In this document: one piece after another, positions 1-6,682 of the stretch
Position numbering within the stretch: position 1 is the first letter of the stretch
Layout of the letters: each line of letters begins with the position of its first letter
NCBI GenBank assembly: GCA_017510725.1
Contig: JAFWMD010000045.1
Coordinates: 1 to 34,037, forward strand
DNA: 34,037 nt
From: Mogibacterium sp.
Lineage (GTDB): Bacteria > Bacillota > Clostridia > Peptostreptococcales > Anaerovoracaceae
Direction of reading: 5' to 3'
Made by a program: the position numbers and the translations under genes
The notes under the pieces: generated by a model
Seen by the model: only the letters and a program-made list of their open reading frames with translations
Database searches by the model: none
What the model was told of the DNA's origin: nothing

Positions 1-2
1 TC

Positions 3-218
3 GGAAAGAAATCCGGGAGCTCATTTCTTTTTTCTCCAACAGACCGAAAAGATACATCTCCACTTAAGGACCGGTTGGAGGAAATCGAGCAAAAATTGGA
101 GGAAATCAGAACAAAGGCTCTGGAACCGTTGAAATTACTGGGGTCTACAAAAGCGATTCCCTTCACCCGCTCCAACGAAAACGCCCCAACAGGGGCGTTT
201 TTCGGTGGAGCGACATGA
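3..218 (+). CDS. 3' end of an unidentified coding frame at the edge of an integrated element
   Basis: An open frame enters from the left edge and stops at TGA 216-218. Its middle section (around 66-135) encodes a charged, heptad-like stretch, KDRLEEIEQKLEEIRTK, that resembles a real coiled coil. The last 22 codons run through a tRNA-Gly 3'-end sequence and its terminator hairpin. This is what one expects when a gene near the end of an integrated element reads through the attachment site. No start is visible and no family can be named; a recombinase tail is possible but not shown. The frame could also be fortuitous. Confidence 0.3.
   Translation, partial: GKKSGSSFLFSPTDRKDTSPLKDRLEEIEQKLEEIRTKALEPLKLLGSTKAIPFTRSNENAPTGAFFGGAT
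153..174 (+). other. tRNA-Gly 3'-end fragment, candidate attachment site (copy 1)
   Basis: The bases ATTCCCTTCACCCGCTCCA (156-174), preceded by GCG, match the 3' half of the T-loop, the T-stem and the acceptor 3' strand of bacterial tRNA-Gly, ending just before the CCA-type end. The 5' part of the tRNA is absent: the upstream sequence is unrelated. A 3'-end fragment without its tRNA body is the usual footprint left by a tyrosine integrase that recombines inside a tRNA gene. The intact tRNA-Gly would then lie at the other end of the element, left of this window. Confidence 0.6.
179..202 (+). terminator. Rho-independent terminator after the tRNA-Gly fragment
   Basis: The stem AACGCCCC / GGGGCGTT with a 4-nt loop is followed by a T run. 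It sits directly after the tRNA-Gly 3' end, where a tRNA terminator would be, and would also end transcription from the coding frame entering from the left. Confidence 0.75.
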
Positions 219-266
219 GGCATCGAACCCGAGACGTAAGCCATACAATCAAAGAGGGTTCGTATC
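206..266. repeat. tRNA-like 61-bp direct repeat, copy A
   Basis: This sequence recurs at 3029-3091 with the same orientation and a perfectly conserved core TAAGCCATACAATCAAA. Read on the minus strand it ends with a T-loop-like GGGTTCGAT and a terminal CTCCA, like a tRNA 3' end, but the T-stem does not pair well. It could be a relic attachment site or a small repeated element. Confidence 0.6.
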
Positions 267-353
267 GGGGTGTAGAAACAAAAGACACCCCGAAAACGGC
301 GGTCAAGGACGCGGGAGCGCCGCGGAGCGGGCGAAGCTCCTTGACAGCCGGAT

Positions 354-372
354 ATTCCCTTCACCCGCTTCA
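354..372 (+). other. tRNA-Gly 3'-end fragment, candidate attachment site (copy 2)
   Basis: ATTCCCTTCACCCGCTTCA repeats copy 1 at 156-174 with one change (T for C three bases from the end). Both copies are followed by CAAAGAAA- or CAACGAAA-like sequence and then a terminator hairpin. Two copies about 198 bp apart in the same orientation suggest successive insertions or an excised element at one tRNA site. Confidence 0.5.
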
Positions 373-373
373 A

Positions 374-418
374 AGAAAGCTCCCTGCCGGGCAGTTGCCT
401 GCGGCAGGGATCTTTCCT
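374..418 (-). terminator. Bidirectional terminator downstream of the small leftward gene
   Basis: A long stem GAAAGCTCCCTGCCG / CGGCAGGGATCTTTC with one mismatch, flanked by T-rich sequence on both strands. It lies about 25 bp after the stop of the leftward gene at 444-722 and can also stop rightward transcription. Confidence 0.6.
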
Positions 419-443
419 TATGCGTGACTGTGATGTTGGCTTA

Positions 444-722
444 TTATGCTGCTTTGAGAGGGCTGCTTGCTCTGCCCTTTGTGCTGGCGATATCGTCAAA
501 AAGGGCCTCGATTGGCTTTGGCTCGGTCATGAGCCCCAGGATCTGTGTGGACTCCATATCTGCATAGCAGGTGGTCACATTCCATTCGGTCTCCAACTCA
601 AACTCGAGCATGTCGTTCTCTCTGCTGATGATTCTTACCTTGTAGTTCTCATTATCCATGATGCCTGCCTCGGCTGCGGCTTTTGTGATGATTGTATAGA
701 TCGTTGTGAAGCTGTTAGTCAT
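444..722 (-). CDS. Small conserved-looking hypothetical protein
   Basis: A 92-residue soluble, acidic protein. I do not recognise its family. The start is well supported: AGGAGG (731-736 on this strand) lies 8 nt before ATG 722. It has no membrane segment or signal peptide; the middle (about 26-60) alternates hydrophobic and charged residues as in a small alpha/beta fold, with a single Cys in NVTTCYAD. It stands alone, divergent from the two-component pair, with its own terminator at 374-418. It lies between two tRNA-like repeats, so it may belong to a small inserted segment. Real gene likely; function unknown. Confidence 0.7.
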   Translation of the reverse strand: MTNSFTTIYTIITKAAAEAGIMDNENYKVRIISRENDMLEFELETEWNVTTCYADMESTQILGLMTEPKPIEALFDDIASTKGRASSPLKAA

Positions 723-896
723 TTCATTTTCCTCCTTTATCTTTGAGATTTCGCTTATCCTCTAAGCTCCGGCTCATGCTGCCGGTGCTCTGTTTTCATC
801 TGATGGTTGTAGTATAGAACCCAAAATTAAGAGAATTATTAGAAAATGGTTATTTTTGAATAATATTGCGCGATATACTAAACATCATTCGGCTAA

Positions 897-924
897 TTGA
901 ATTCTTAGAATTATAAGGTAGAAT
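897..924 (+). promoter_or_regulatory. Candidate promoter of the two-component operon
   Basis: TTGAAT (897-902), 16-bp spacer, TAGAAT (919-924), about 77 bp before the response-regulator start. The odd palindrome AATTCTTAGAATT (900-912) covers the -35 edge and spacer and is a plausible binding site for an autoregulator, possibly the response regulator itself. Confidence 0.4.
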
Positions 925-1000
925 TACTTTGTAATCGAAGGCGGGCATGATGACACCCTGCCGATAGGGCATGAGCAATACAGAGAGAGGACCATGTAAC

Positions 1001-1675
1001 ATGAGGATCCTTGTAGTAGAAGACGAGAAAAACATGAACCGCCTTATCAGCGAGGCGATGAAAGATGAAAAGTACAGCGTCGACAGCTGCTTTGACGGGC
1101 AGGAAGCTTTGGACTACGCGCTGGCAGTGGATTACGATGTGATAATACTCGATGTGAATCTGCCTAAGATGGACGGTTTTGCCGTAGTTGAGAAGTTAAG
1201 GGGCGAAGGGTGTGTTTCTCCGGTACTCTTTCTTACCGCAAGGGACAGCATAGCCGACAAGGTGACCGGCCTTGGTGCCGGAGGCGATTACTATCTTACC
1301 AAGCCATTCAGCTTTGATGAGCTCCGCGCCGTAGTAAAGGTAATGGCGCGCAAGTACACCGGCAACAGGACTGATGAGTATTCCGTAGCGGACCTGAAGG
1401 TCGACACTTCTGCCAGGACGGTAGTCCGCGCGGGAGAGACCATAGAGCTTACATCGAAGGAGTTCGCCCTGCTCGAGTACATGATACGCAACCGTGGGAT
1501 AGTGCTCTCACGTGAGATGATTGAAGACAATCTCTGGAATTTTGATTATGAAGGCGGGACTAATGTAGTTGATGTATACATCGGCTACCTGCGCCGCAAG
1601 ATAGATAAAGGATTTGAAAAAAAGCTCATCCACACGGTGAGGGGGACAGGCTGGGTCCTCAGGGAGGATAATTAA
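1001..1675 (+). CDS. OmpR/PhoB-family response regulator
   Basis: A 224-residue two-domain DNA-binding response regulator. The N-terminal receiver domain has the acidic pair at E7-D8, the phosphoacceptor D51 in ILDVNLPKMDG, T79 and K101 in LTKPF. The C-terminal winged helix (about 128-222) carries ELTSKEFALLEYM and the recognition-helix region VVDVYIGYLRRKID, ending in HTVRGTGWVLR, all typical of the family. I prefer ATG 1001 over ATG 971 because it gives the canonical MRILVVEDE start and has GAGAGAGG just upstream. The loop before K101 reads GLGAGGDYYL instead of the common GLDAGADDYL. It is cotranscribed with the kinase that starts 2 nt after its stop. The signal is unknown. Confidence 0.95.
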   Translation: MRILVVEDEKNMNRLISEAMKDEKYSVDSCFDGQEALDYALAVDYDVIILDVNLPKMDGFAVVEKLRGEGCVSPVLFLTARDSIADKVTGLGAGGDYYLTKPFSFDELRAVVKVMARKYTGNRTDEYSVADLKVDTSARTVVRAGETIELTSKEFALLEYMIRNRGIVLSREMIEDNLWNFDYEGGTNVVDVYIGYLRRKIDKGFEKKLIHTVRGTGWVLREDN

Positions 1676-1677
1676 AA

Positions 1678-3027
1678 ATGTCTGCAAAACTCAGACTTGC
1701 ATTGTGGGTCACATTCATGGTGCTGCTGGTATCGACAATGGTACTTGTGTTTGTACTGGTCATAAACAGACACAGTCTGCCGGAGGATCCTGCGGCCTAT
1801 CTTGTCGATGTCGTAATAGACAATGCGAATGATGTCGAGTTTGACAGGGGCACTTTTGAGTGGGACGATCTGTCGGTCTATAAACGCGGTGTCTATTGCT
1901 CCTTTTATAACACTAATGGAGAACTGCTGCTTTCGGCAAACAAGGAAGACATGGATTTTTCCTCTGAGCCGTTCATTGCAAACCGGATAAGGACAGTTGG
2001 CTCCGGCGGACGTGAATTCTATTTATATGACGCGTATGTGGATATGGAGGTTTCCGGGCTCTGGATAAGAGGCATGACCATGACTGACAGCCATCAGGGA
2101 ATCACTGACATAATACTCAGGCTCACTGTGATTATACTTCCGGCAATACTTATCATCACATTCCTTGGCGCGCTTTGGATCTCATCCCGCACATTCAGGC
2201 CGATCGAGAAGATTGTTGAAACTGCCAATTCGATCAATGACGCTGACGATCTGACAGACAGGATAAACCTGAAAAGAGGACCTAAGGAAATGAGACAGCT
2301 TGCAGGATCGTTCGACAGGATGTTTGAGCGGCTCGAGAAGCTGTTTGAGGCTGAGCGCCAGTTCACTTCTGATGCATCGCATGAACTCAGGACACCTACT
2401 TCCGTGATACTCGCTGAATGCGATCACGCGAAACGAAGGGACAGGACAGCGGAAGAATATCTCGAGTCGATCGGACATATAGAGGAACAGGGGCAGCGCA
2501 TGTCCGCGCTCATAGAAGAGCTTCTGGGGATCACAAGACTCCAGCAGGGCACGGAGAAGTACCCTTTGAGAAAAGGTGACTTCAGCGAGTTTGTGAGCCT
2601 TACAACAGAAGGCTTCGTTCCGCAGGACGACAGAGGGATACGGCTCGAAACGAATATCGAAGACGGGATCATATGCAGCTTCAATGCGTCACTCATTTCG
2701 CGTGCCATATATAACCTGCTCCAGAATGCATATAAATACGGCAGTGAAAACGGATATGTAAAACTGACGCTTGGGCGTGACGGAGAGATGGCTGCTTTGA
2801 GCGTAGAAGATAATGGTATAGGCATCGCTACGGAAGATCAGGACAAAATATGGCAGAGATTCTGGCAGGCAGATCCTTCACGGGGCGAAAACGGCAGCAG
2901 CGGCCTGGGCCTGGCCATGGTAAAGGAGATTGCTGAGTTCCACGGAGGGAGTGTGTCGGTAGAGAGTGCCCCTGGAAGGGGAAGCGTATTCTCATTGCGT
3001 ATTCCGCTGGAGGAAAGTGATAAATAA
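1678..3027 (+). CDS. Membrane sensor histidine kinase (HAMP-HisKA-HATPase)
   Basis: A 449-residue EnvZ-like kinase partnered with the regulator upstream. TM1 spans about 8-29, an extracytoplasmic sensor domain of about 115 residues follows, and TM2 lies near 145-168. A HAMP linker leads to the dimerisation domain with phosphoacceptor H235 in SDASHELRTP. The ATPase domain shows the N box NLLQNAYK (N346, N350), the G1 box DNGIGI (D378) and the G2 box SSGLGLAMVKEI. GGGAGG inside the end of the regulator gene serves as ribosome site. The sensor domain contains one Cys (VYCSF) and no recognised ligand-binding motif, so the stimulus cannot be named. All catalytic boxes are intact. Confidence 0.95.
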   Translation: MSAKLRLALWVTFMVLLVSTMVLVFVLVINRHSLPEDPAAYLVDVVIDNANDVEFDRGTFEWDDLSVYKRGVYCSFYNTNGELLLSANKEDMDFSSEPFIANRIRTVGSGGREFYLYDAYVDMEVSGLWIRGMTMTDSHQGITDIILRLTVIILPAILIITFLGALWISSRTFRPIEKIVETANSINDADDLTDRINLKRGPKEMRQLAGSFDRMFERLEKLFEAERQFTSDASHELRTPTSVILAECDHAKRRDRTAEEYLESIGHIEEQGQRMSALIEELLGITRLQQGTEKYPLRKGDFSEFVSLTTEGFVPQDDRGIRLETNIEDGIICSFNASLISRAIYNLLQNAYKYGSENGYVKLTLGRDGEMAALSVEDNGIGIATEDQDKIWQRFWQADPSRGENGSSGLGLAMVKEIAEFHGGSVSVESAPGRGSVFSLRIPLEESDK

Positions 3028-3028
3028 T

Positions 3029-3091
3029 TGGAGTGAATCAAGGAATCGAACCCACGACATAAGCCATACAATCAAAAGAGGGTACGAAATC
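3029..3091. repeat. tRNA-like direct repeat, copy B
   Basis: Begins 1 nt after the kinase stop codon. It aligns with 206-266 over its full length with about ten mismatches and one 1-nt plus one 1-2-nt gap. The shared core is TAAGCCATACAATCAAA. On the minus strand it shows GGGTTCGATTCC and a terminal CACTCCA. The two copies bracket the 444-3027 genes. Confidence 0.6.
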
Positions 3092-3093
3092 AA

Positions 3094-3127
3094 GCCTCCA
3101 GAGCAATGCTCCGGAGGCCTTTGTTTT
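3094..3127 (+). terminator. Terminator of the two-component operon
   Basis: GCCTCCAGAGC / GCTCCGGAGGC with one mismatch and a 3-nt loop, followed by CTTTGTTTT. It immediately follows the tRNA-like repeat after the kinase gene. Confidence 0.8.
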
Positions 3128-3273
3128 GCATGAATCTAATGAACGCACAGCACCTGTACCATTCAATAGAGGCGCATACAAACTTTTCTGCAAAAGTGAT
3201 AGAATCATTGTAATGAAAATATAATATCTCCTTGTCTGAGAAGAGGGGGAAACTGAAAGGAGCCTGGATAACG

Positions 3274-3768
3274 ATGATCCAACTGCTTATAAAAAATGAA
3301 TCTGATCTGTACAATCCATATGATCCCTCTCAGACGAGGATCAACGAAGGCGTTTATCACTACCTGAAAACATACTGTTCCCCGCTAGAGGCCTCGAAAC
3401 ATGTTCATGACACTCTTCAGATCATTACAGACGGCCCGATAGATACGGACAGGTTCCAAAGAGTTCTTCATGATGCTGTTGAAAGAGACATTGCGGAATT
3501 TGACAGGCAGATTGCCAGGAACAAGCGCAGAATTATATGGGAGGGAGTTCTCGGCTTTTTATTCTGCGCCCTTGGTATAATGCTTACGGTCTATCTGGAT
3601 GAGCTGCTTCTGACGATTATTTCACTTCTCGGTACGATGGGCATCAAAGATGCCATCACTATCAGTACGACTATCAATCACGATATCAAAAACCTGAAAA
3701 AACTGCTGAGTCCTATAAGAGATATCAGGCTGGAAGTGGTTCAACGCAATGAGGAACTAAAACAATGA
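3274..3768 (+). CDS. Small membrane protein of unknown function
   Basis: A 164-residue protein. The start ATG 3274 is chosen because AAGGAG lies 11 nt before it; an upstream TTG start at 3232 lacks this. The first 80 residues are soluble and polar, followed by a basic stretch (RNKRR), two closely spaced hydrophobic segments at about 87-105 and 107-125, and a helical, charged C-terminus. Both ends are predicted in the cytoplasm. I do not recognise a family. Its stop overlaps the start of the HAD phosphatase (ATGA), so the two are translationally coupled. Confidence 0.75.
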   Translation: MIQLLIKNESDLYNPYDPSQTRINEGVYHYLKTYCSPLEASKHVHDTLQIITDGPIDTDRFQRVLHDAVERDIAEFDRQIARNKRRIIWEGVLGFLFCALGIMLTVYLDELLLTIISLLGTMGIKDAITISTTINHDIKNLKKLLSPIRDIRLEVVQRNEELKQ

Positions 3769-4406
3769 AATACAAATACTATCTTTTCGACCTTGACGGA
3801 ACTCTGACGGATTCCGGCATCGGCATAACCAATTCTGTCATGTATGCACTGGAAAAGTTCGGTATACATGTATCAGACAGAAAAGAATTATATCCGTTTA
3901 TCGGGCCCCCGCTTACAGACTCATTTAAGAAGTATTTTGGCTTTAATGAGAAAGATGCGCTTCAGGCTGTTGAATACTACAGGGAGTATTTTCGTGCAGG
4001 CGGGATTTTCGAGAATGCGGTTTATGAAGGAATTCCGGAAATGCTGGGAGAGCTGAAAAGCAGAAATGCAACGGTTGCGCTTGCCACATCCAAGCCGTAT
4101 GAATTTACTGTTCAGATACTCGATCATTTTGATTTGCATCAGTATTTCGATCATGTCGGAGCAGCAACAATGGATGGACGCATCAGCGGTAAGGCAGATG
4201 TTATCAGGCACCTTCTTGATAGGCTTGAGGTGACAGATAAATCATCTGTTCTGATGATCGGAGACCGGGATCAGGATGTTGATGGGGCGAAAGCAAACGA
4301 TCTTCACTGTGCGGGAGTGCTGTGGGGATACGGAAGCATCGATGAGCTTACGAATGCAGGAGCTGACTATATAGCTTCCGTACCTTCGGATATTCTCAGC
4401 TTATGA
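3765..4406 (+). CDS. HAD-superfamily phosphatase (phosphoglycolate phosphatase-like)
   Basis: A 213-residue cytosolic hydrolase of HAD subfamily IA. Motif I is FDLDGTLTDS with nucleophile D9 and acid/base D11. A helical cap follows (about 15-80). Motif II is LATSKP, and motif IV is MIGDRDQDVDGAKAND. The sequence resembles the Gph/PpaX group that removes phosphate from small sugar or nucleotide phosphates, but the substrate cannot be set from sequence. It overlaps the preceding membrane-protein gene by 4 nt, which suggests a two-gene operon ending at the weak terminator near 4451. Confidence 0.9.
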   Translation: MKYKYYLFDLDGTLTDSGIGITNSVMYALEKFGIHVSDRKELYPFIGPPLTDSFKKYFGFNEKDALQAVEYYREYFRAGGIFENAVYEGIPEMLGELKSRNATVALATSKPYEFTVQILDHFDLHQYFDHVGAATMDGRISGKADVIRHLLDRLEVTDKSSVLMIGDRDQDVDGAKANDLHCAGVLWGYGSIDELTNAGADYIASVPSDILSL

Positions 4407-4450
4407 CAAAGAGCGTTACGGAAACAGTAACAGGCAAGCTGCCGTACGCA

Positions 4451-4476
4451 GGCTCAGTCGTATGACTGGGTCTTTT
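4451..4476 (+). terminator. Weak terminator after the HAD gene
   Basis: A 9-bp stem, GGCTCAGTC / GACTGGGTC with G-T pairs and a GTAT loop, is followed by TTTTGATA. It lies between the HAD gene and the alpha-glucosidase gene. Confidence 0.45.
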
Positions 4477-4506
4477 GATATATGCCAACGATTGGAGATA
4501 ATAAAT

Positions 4507-6192
4507 ATGAAAAAGAAGTGGTGGCACGATAAAACAGCGTATCAGATATATCCCAAAAGCTTCTGCGATTCAAACGGAGACGGGATCGGAGATATTCAGG
4601 GCATTATTTCCCGGCTTGATTATCTGCAGTCACTTGGCGTTGATATAATATGGGTCTCACCGTGTTACCCGTCTCCATGGGCGGATCAGGGCTACGATAT
4701 TTCCGATTATTACAACGTAGATCCAAGATTTGGTACCATGGATGACATGGATCAGCTTATCCGGGAAGCGCGAAAGCGTGACATGTACATACTGATGGAT
4801 CTGGTCGTGAATCACTGCTCGGACGAGCATGAGTGGTTCAGAAAGGCATGTGAGGATCCTTGCGGCAAGTATGGTAAGTACTTTTATATCGAAAAAAGAG
4901 ACTCCTCGGGCGGTGTGCCATGCAACTGGCGTTCTGCTTTCGGAGGCTCTGTCTGGGAGCCGCTTCCTGGACATCCTGATATGTGCTATCTCCATATATT
5001 TCACAAAAAACAGCCTGATCTGAACTGGGAAAATCCGGAAGTGCGCGAAGAAGTGTACAACATCATAAAGTGGTGGATGGAAAGAGGCATTGCGGGCTTC
5101 AGGATCGATGCCATAATCGATATCAAAAAGGCGCTGCCTTTCAGAGACTATGCAGCCGGAAGAGAGGATGGCCTGTGTGATATAAGCGCCATGCTTGAGA
5201 ATGCCGAGGGCATAGGAGAATTCCTCGGTGAAATGAGAGATACAGCTTTCGCGCCGTATAAAGCTCTTACTATAGGTGAAGTGTTCAATGAGAAGTATGA
5301 TGAACTAGGGGCTTTCATAGGAGAAGACGGATACTTTTCTTCTATGTTCGACTTTTCACATGTAGTTGAAGGGCAGAGCCGTCTGGGCTGTTATGACCAC
5401 CGAAAAATCAGCGTTGATGATTATAAACGCTGCGTTTTTGCCGCACAAAAAAGAATAGGAGATATCGGCTTCTTCTCAAATGTGATCGAAAATCACGACA
5501 GACCGCGTGCGGCAAGTTATTACCTGCCGGAATCAGGCAGGACGGAAACAGGCAAAAAGTGTCTTGCGCTGGCATATTTCATGCTGAGAGGACTTCCTTT
5601 TATTTATCAGGGACAGGAAATAGGCATGGAAAATACTGTATTCAATACACCCGATGATTTCGATGATGTAGGCACTATTGGTGAATATCATGTGTCTGTT
5701 GATGCGGGGTTGAGCGAAGAAGAGGCTATGAAGGTGGCTGGCCGTTATTCAAGAGACAACGCCAGAACACCTATGCAGTGGGATGCCGGCCGTAATGCCG
5801 GCTTCAGCGAGGCAGTTCCCTGGCTGCCGGTAAACCCTGATTATAAAGTGATAAATGTGAGCGAACAGGCTGACCGACCGGATTCAGTTTACAATTTTTA
5901 CAGACAGCTCACAGCGCTGAGAAAAAATCCGGACTACCGGGAGACTCTGGTATGGGGTGAGTTTGATCCGGCGTATGAAGACAGAAAAGGACTGATGGCC
6001 TATTACCGCAGGGCAGACCGTATTGTGCTGGTTCTGGCTAATCTCAAGTCAGAGTCTGAGGAGATAGATGTCGGCTGTGAATACAGGATACTGCTGGACA
6101 ACCTGAATCCGTCCGTAACTCATGAACAAATGCAGGGGTGCATACACATGCAGGCCTGGCAGGGCTTGATCCTGGAACTGATGCATCATTAA
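4507..6192 (+). CDS. GH13 alpha-glucosidase / oligo-1,6-glucosidase
   Basis: A 561-residue cytoplasmic glycoside hydrolase of the GH13 oligo-1,6-glucosidase group, which cleaves terminal alpha-linked glucose from short malto- or isomalto-oligosaccharides. The opening KWWHDKTAYQIYPKSF is typical. Conserved regions: DLVVNHCSDEHEWF (region I), GFRIDAI with nucleophile D201, GEVFNE with acid/base E258, and ENHDRPR with transition-state D331. RDNARTPMQWD and a C-terminal beta domain follow. Start ATG 4507 has GGAG 9 nt upstream; the ATG at 4462 does not. No signal peptide. Trehalose-6-phosphate hydrolases and sucrose isomerases share this fold, so the exact substrate is open. It appears monocistronic. 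Confidence 0.93.
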   Translation: MKKKWWHDKTAYQIYPKSFCDSNGDGIGDIQGIISRLDYLQSLGVDIIWVSPCYPSPWADQGYDISDYYNVDPRFGTMDDMDQLIREARKRDMYILMDLVVNHCSDEHEWFRKACEDPCGKYGKYFYIEKRDSSGGVPCNWRSAFGGSVWEPLPGHPDMCYLHIFHKKQPDLNWENPEVREEVYNIIKWWMERGIAGFRIDAIIDIKKALPFRDYAAGREDGLCDISAMLENAEGIGEFLGEMRDTAFAPYKALTIGEVFNEKYDELGAFIGEDGYFSSMFDFSHVVEGQSRLGCYDHRKISVDDYKRCVFAAQKRIGDIGFFSNVIENHDRPRAASYYLPESGRTETGKKCLALAYFMLRGLPFIYQGQEIGMENTVFNTPDDFDDVGTIGEYHVSVDAGLSEEEAMKVAGRYSRDNARTPMQWDAGRNAGFSEAVPWLPVNPDYKVINVSEQADRPDSVYNFYRQLTALRKNPDYRETLVWGEFDPAYEDRKGLMAYYRRADRIVLVLANLKSESEEIDVGCEYRILLDNLNPSVTHEQMQGCIHMQAWQGLILELMHH

Positions 6193-6228
6193 ATATATCA
6201 GCGATTGCACTTGAGGAAAAACACAAAA

Positions 6229-6263
6229 AATTGTAAACTTTCGGCTGATATTTGTTTACAATT
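6229..6263. promoter_or_regulatory. Palindrome over the trpB promoter, candidate operator
   Basis: A perfect 10-bp inverted repeat, AATTGTAAAC (6229-6238) and GTTTACAATT (6254-6263), separated by 15 bp. The right arm includes the -35 hexamer TTTACA, so a bound repressor would block the promoter. There is no T run after it, which argues against a terminator for the alpha-glucosidase. Confidence 0.5.
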
Positions 6264-6283
6264 CACAAAATCAATGCTACAGT
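6255..6283 (+). promoter_or_regulatory. Promoter of the T-box/trpB transcript
   Basis: TTTACA (6255-6260), a 17-bp spacer, TACAGT (6278-6283), with an extended -10 TGC directly before the -10. The predicted start near 6290 fits the 5' end of the T-box leader. Confidence 0.6.
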
Positions 6284-6289
6284 AGCAAT

Positions 6290-6592
6290 AACTTAATACC
6301 AATAAACCTTTGATGGAGAGTGAGTAGGTTCCGATGCTTACATATGAGCGAACTGCCGGCGGTGAGAGGGCAGCATGTGGAGGCGGGATTGAATGGACTC
6401 CTGAGGGCGACAGGAAAGGGATGAAGATCCTGAGTATGGAAGACGGAGAAAAAACTTCGTTAACAAATGATGCATATGATGGTATGCAGTGAGTGGGCAG
6501 GGGCGACTCTGCCAAGCCGGGTGGCACCGCAGAAGTTTTGTATTATCATGCTTCTGTCCCAGCATGTATTATGCCGGGACGGGAGCGTTTTT
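6290..6592 (+). promoter_or_regulatory. Tryptophan T-box leader
   Basis: A leader RNA that senses uncharged tRNA. The diagnostic T-box sequence GGGTGGCACCGC is at 6519-6530; its ACC-G side pairs with the tRNA acceptor end in this family. Upstream, GAATGGACTCCTGAGG (6391-6406) has the form of a specifier loop with codon TGG (6394-6396), that is Trp. A terminator follows at 6550-6592. Uncharged tRNA-Trp would stabilise the antiterminator and allow transcription of the downstream trpB. The codon assignment agrees with the product of the gene it controls. The stem I and specifier structure was read by eye, not folded. Confidence 0.88.
6550..6592 (+). terminator. T-box regulated terminator
   Basis: CTTCTGTCCC (6551-6560) pairs with GGGACGGGAG (6576-6585) using G-T pairs, followed by CGTTTTT. 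It is placed directly after the T-box antiterminator sequence, as expected for attenuation. Confidence 0.8.
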
Positions 6593-6682
6593 GTTTCTCC
6601 CCTTCAGGCATCGGACAGGTCAGGTATAACCGGTCCGCTTACATTAACTCACTTATCGGAGACTGGAGAAAAGGAGAAAACA

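Larger units (their letters stand above)
219..443. other. Non-coding structured stretch between element edge and first gene
   Basis: I see no convincing gene here. The stretch holds the rest of the tRNA-like repeat, a hairpin CGGGGTGT / ACACCCCG (266-292), a hairpin with arms GTCAAGGA (302-309) and TCCTTGAC (338-345), a second tRNA-Gly-like fragment (354-372), and a terminator (374-418). Short frames over it follow no start signal and overlap these palindromes, so I treat them as chance. Confidence 0.5.

Noticed and set aside
206-266. A complete tRNA gene on the minus strand
   Set aside because: Only a T-loop-like and acceptor-end-like sequence exists; the T-stem does not pair and no D-arm or anticodon arm is found.
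205-567. A 120-codon rightward frame over the element edge
   Set aside because: It crosses several palindromes and the leftward small gene and has no start signal.
6467-6682. Upstream extension of the trpB reading frame
   Set aside because: It would translate the T-box antiterminator and terminator; the strong ribosome site is before 6683.
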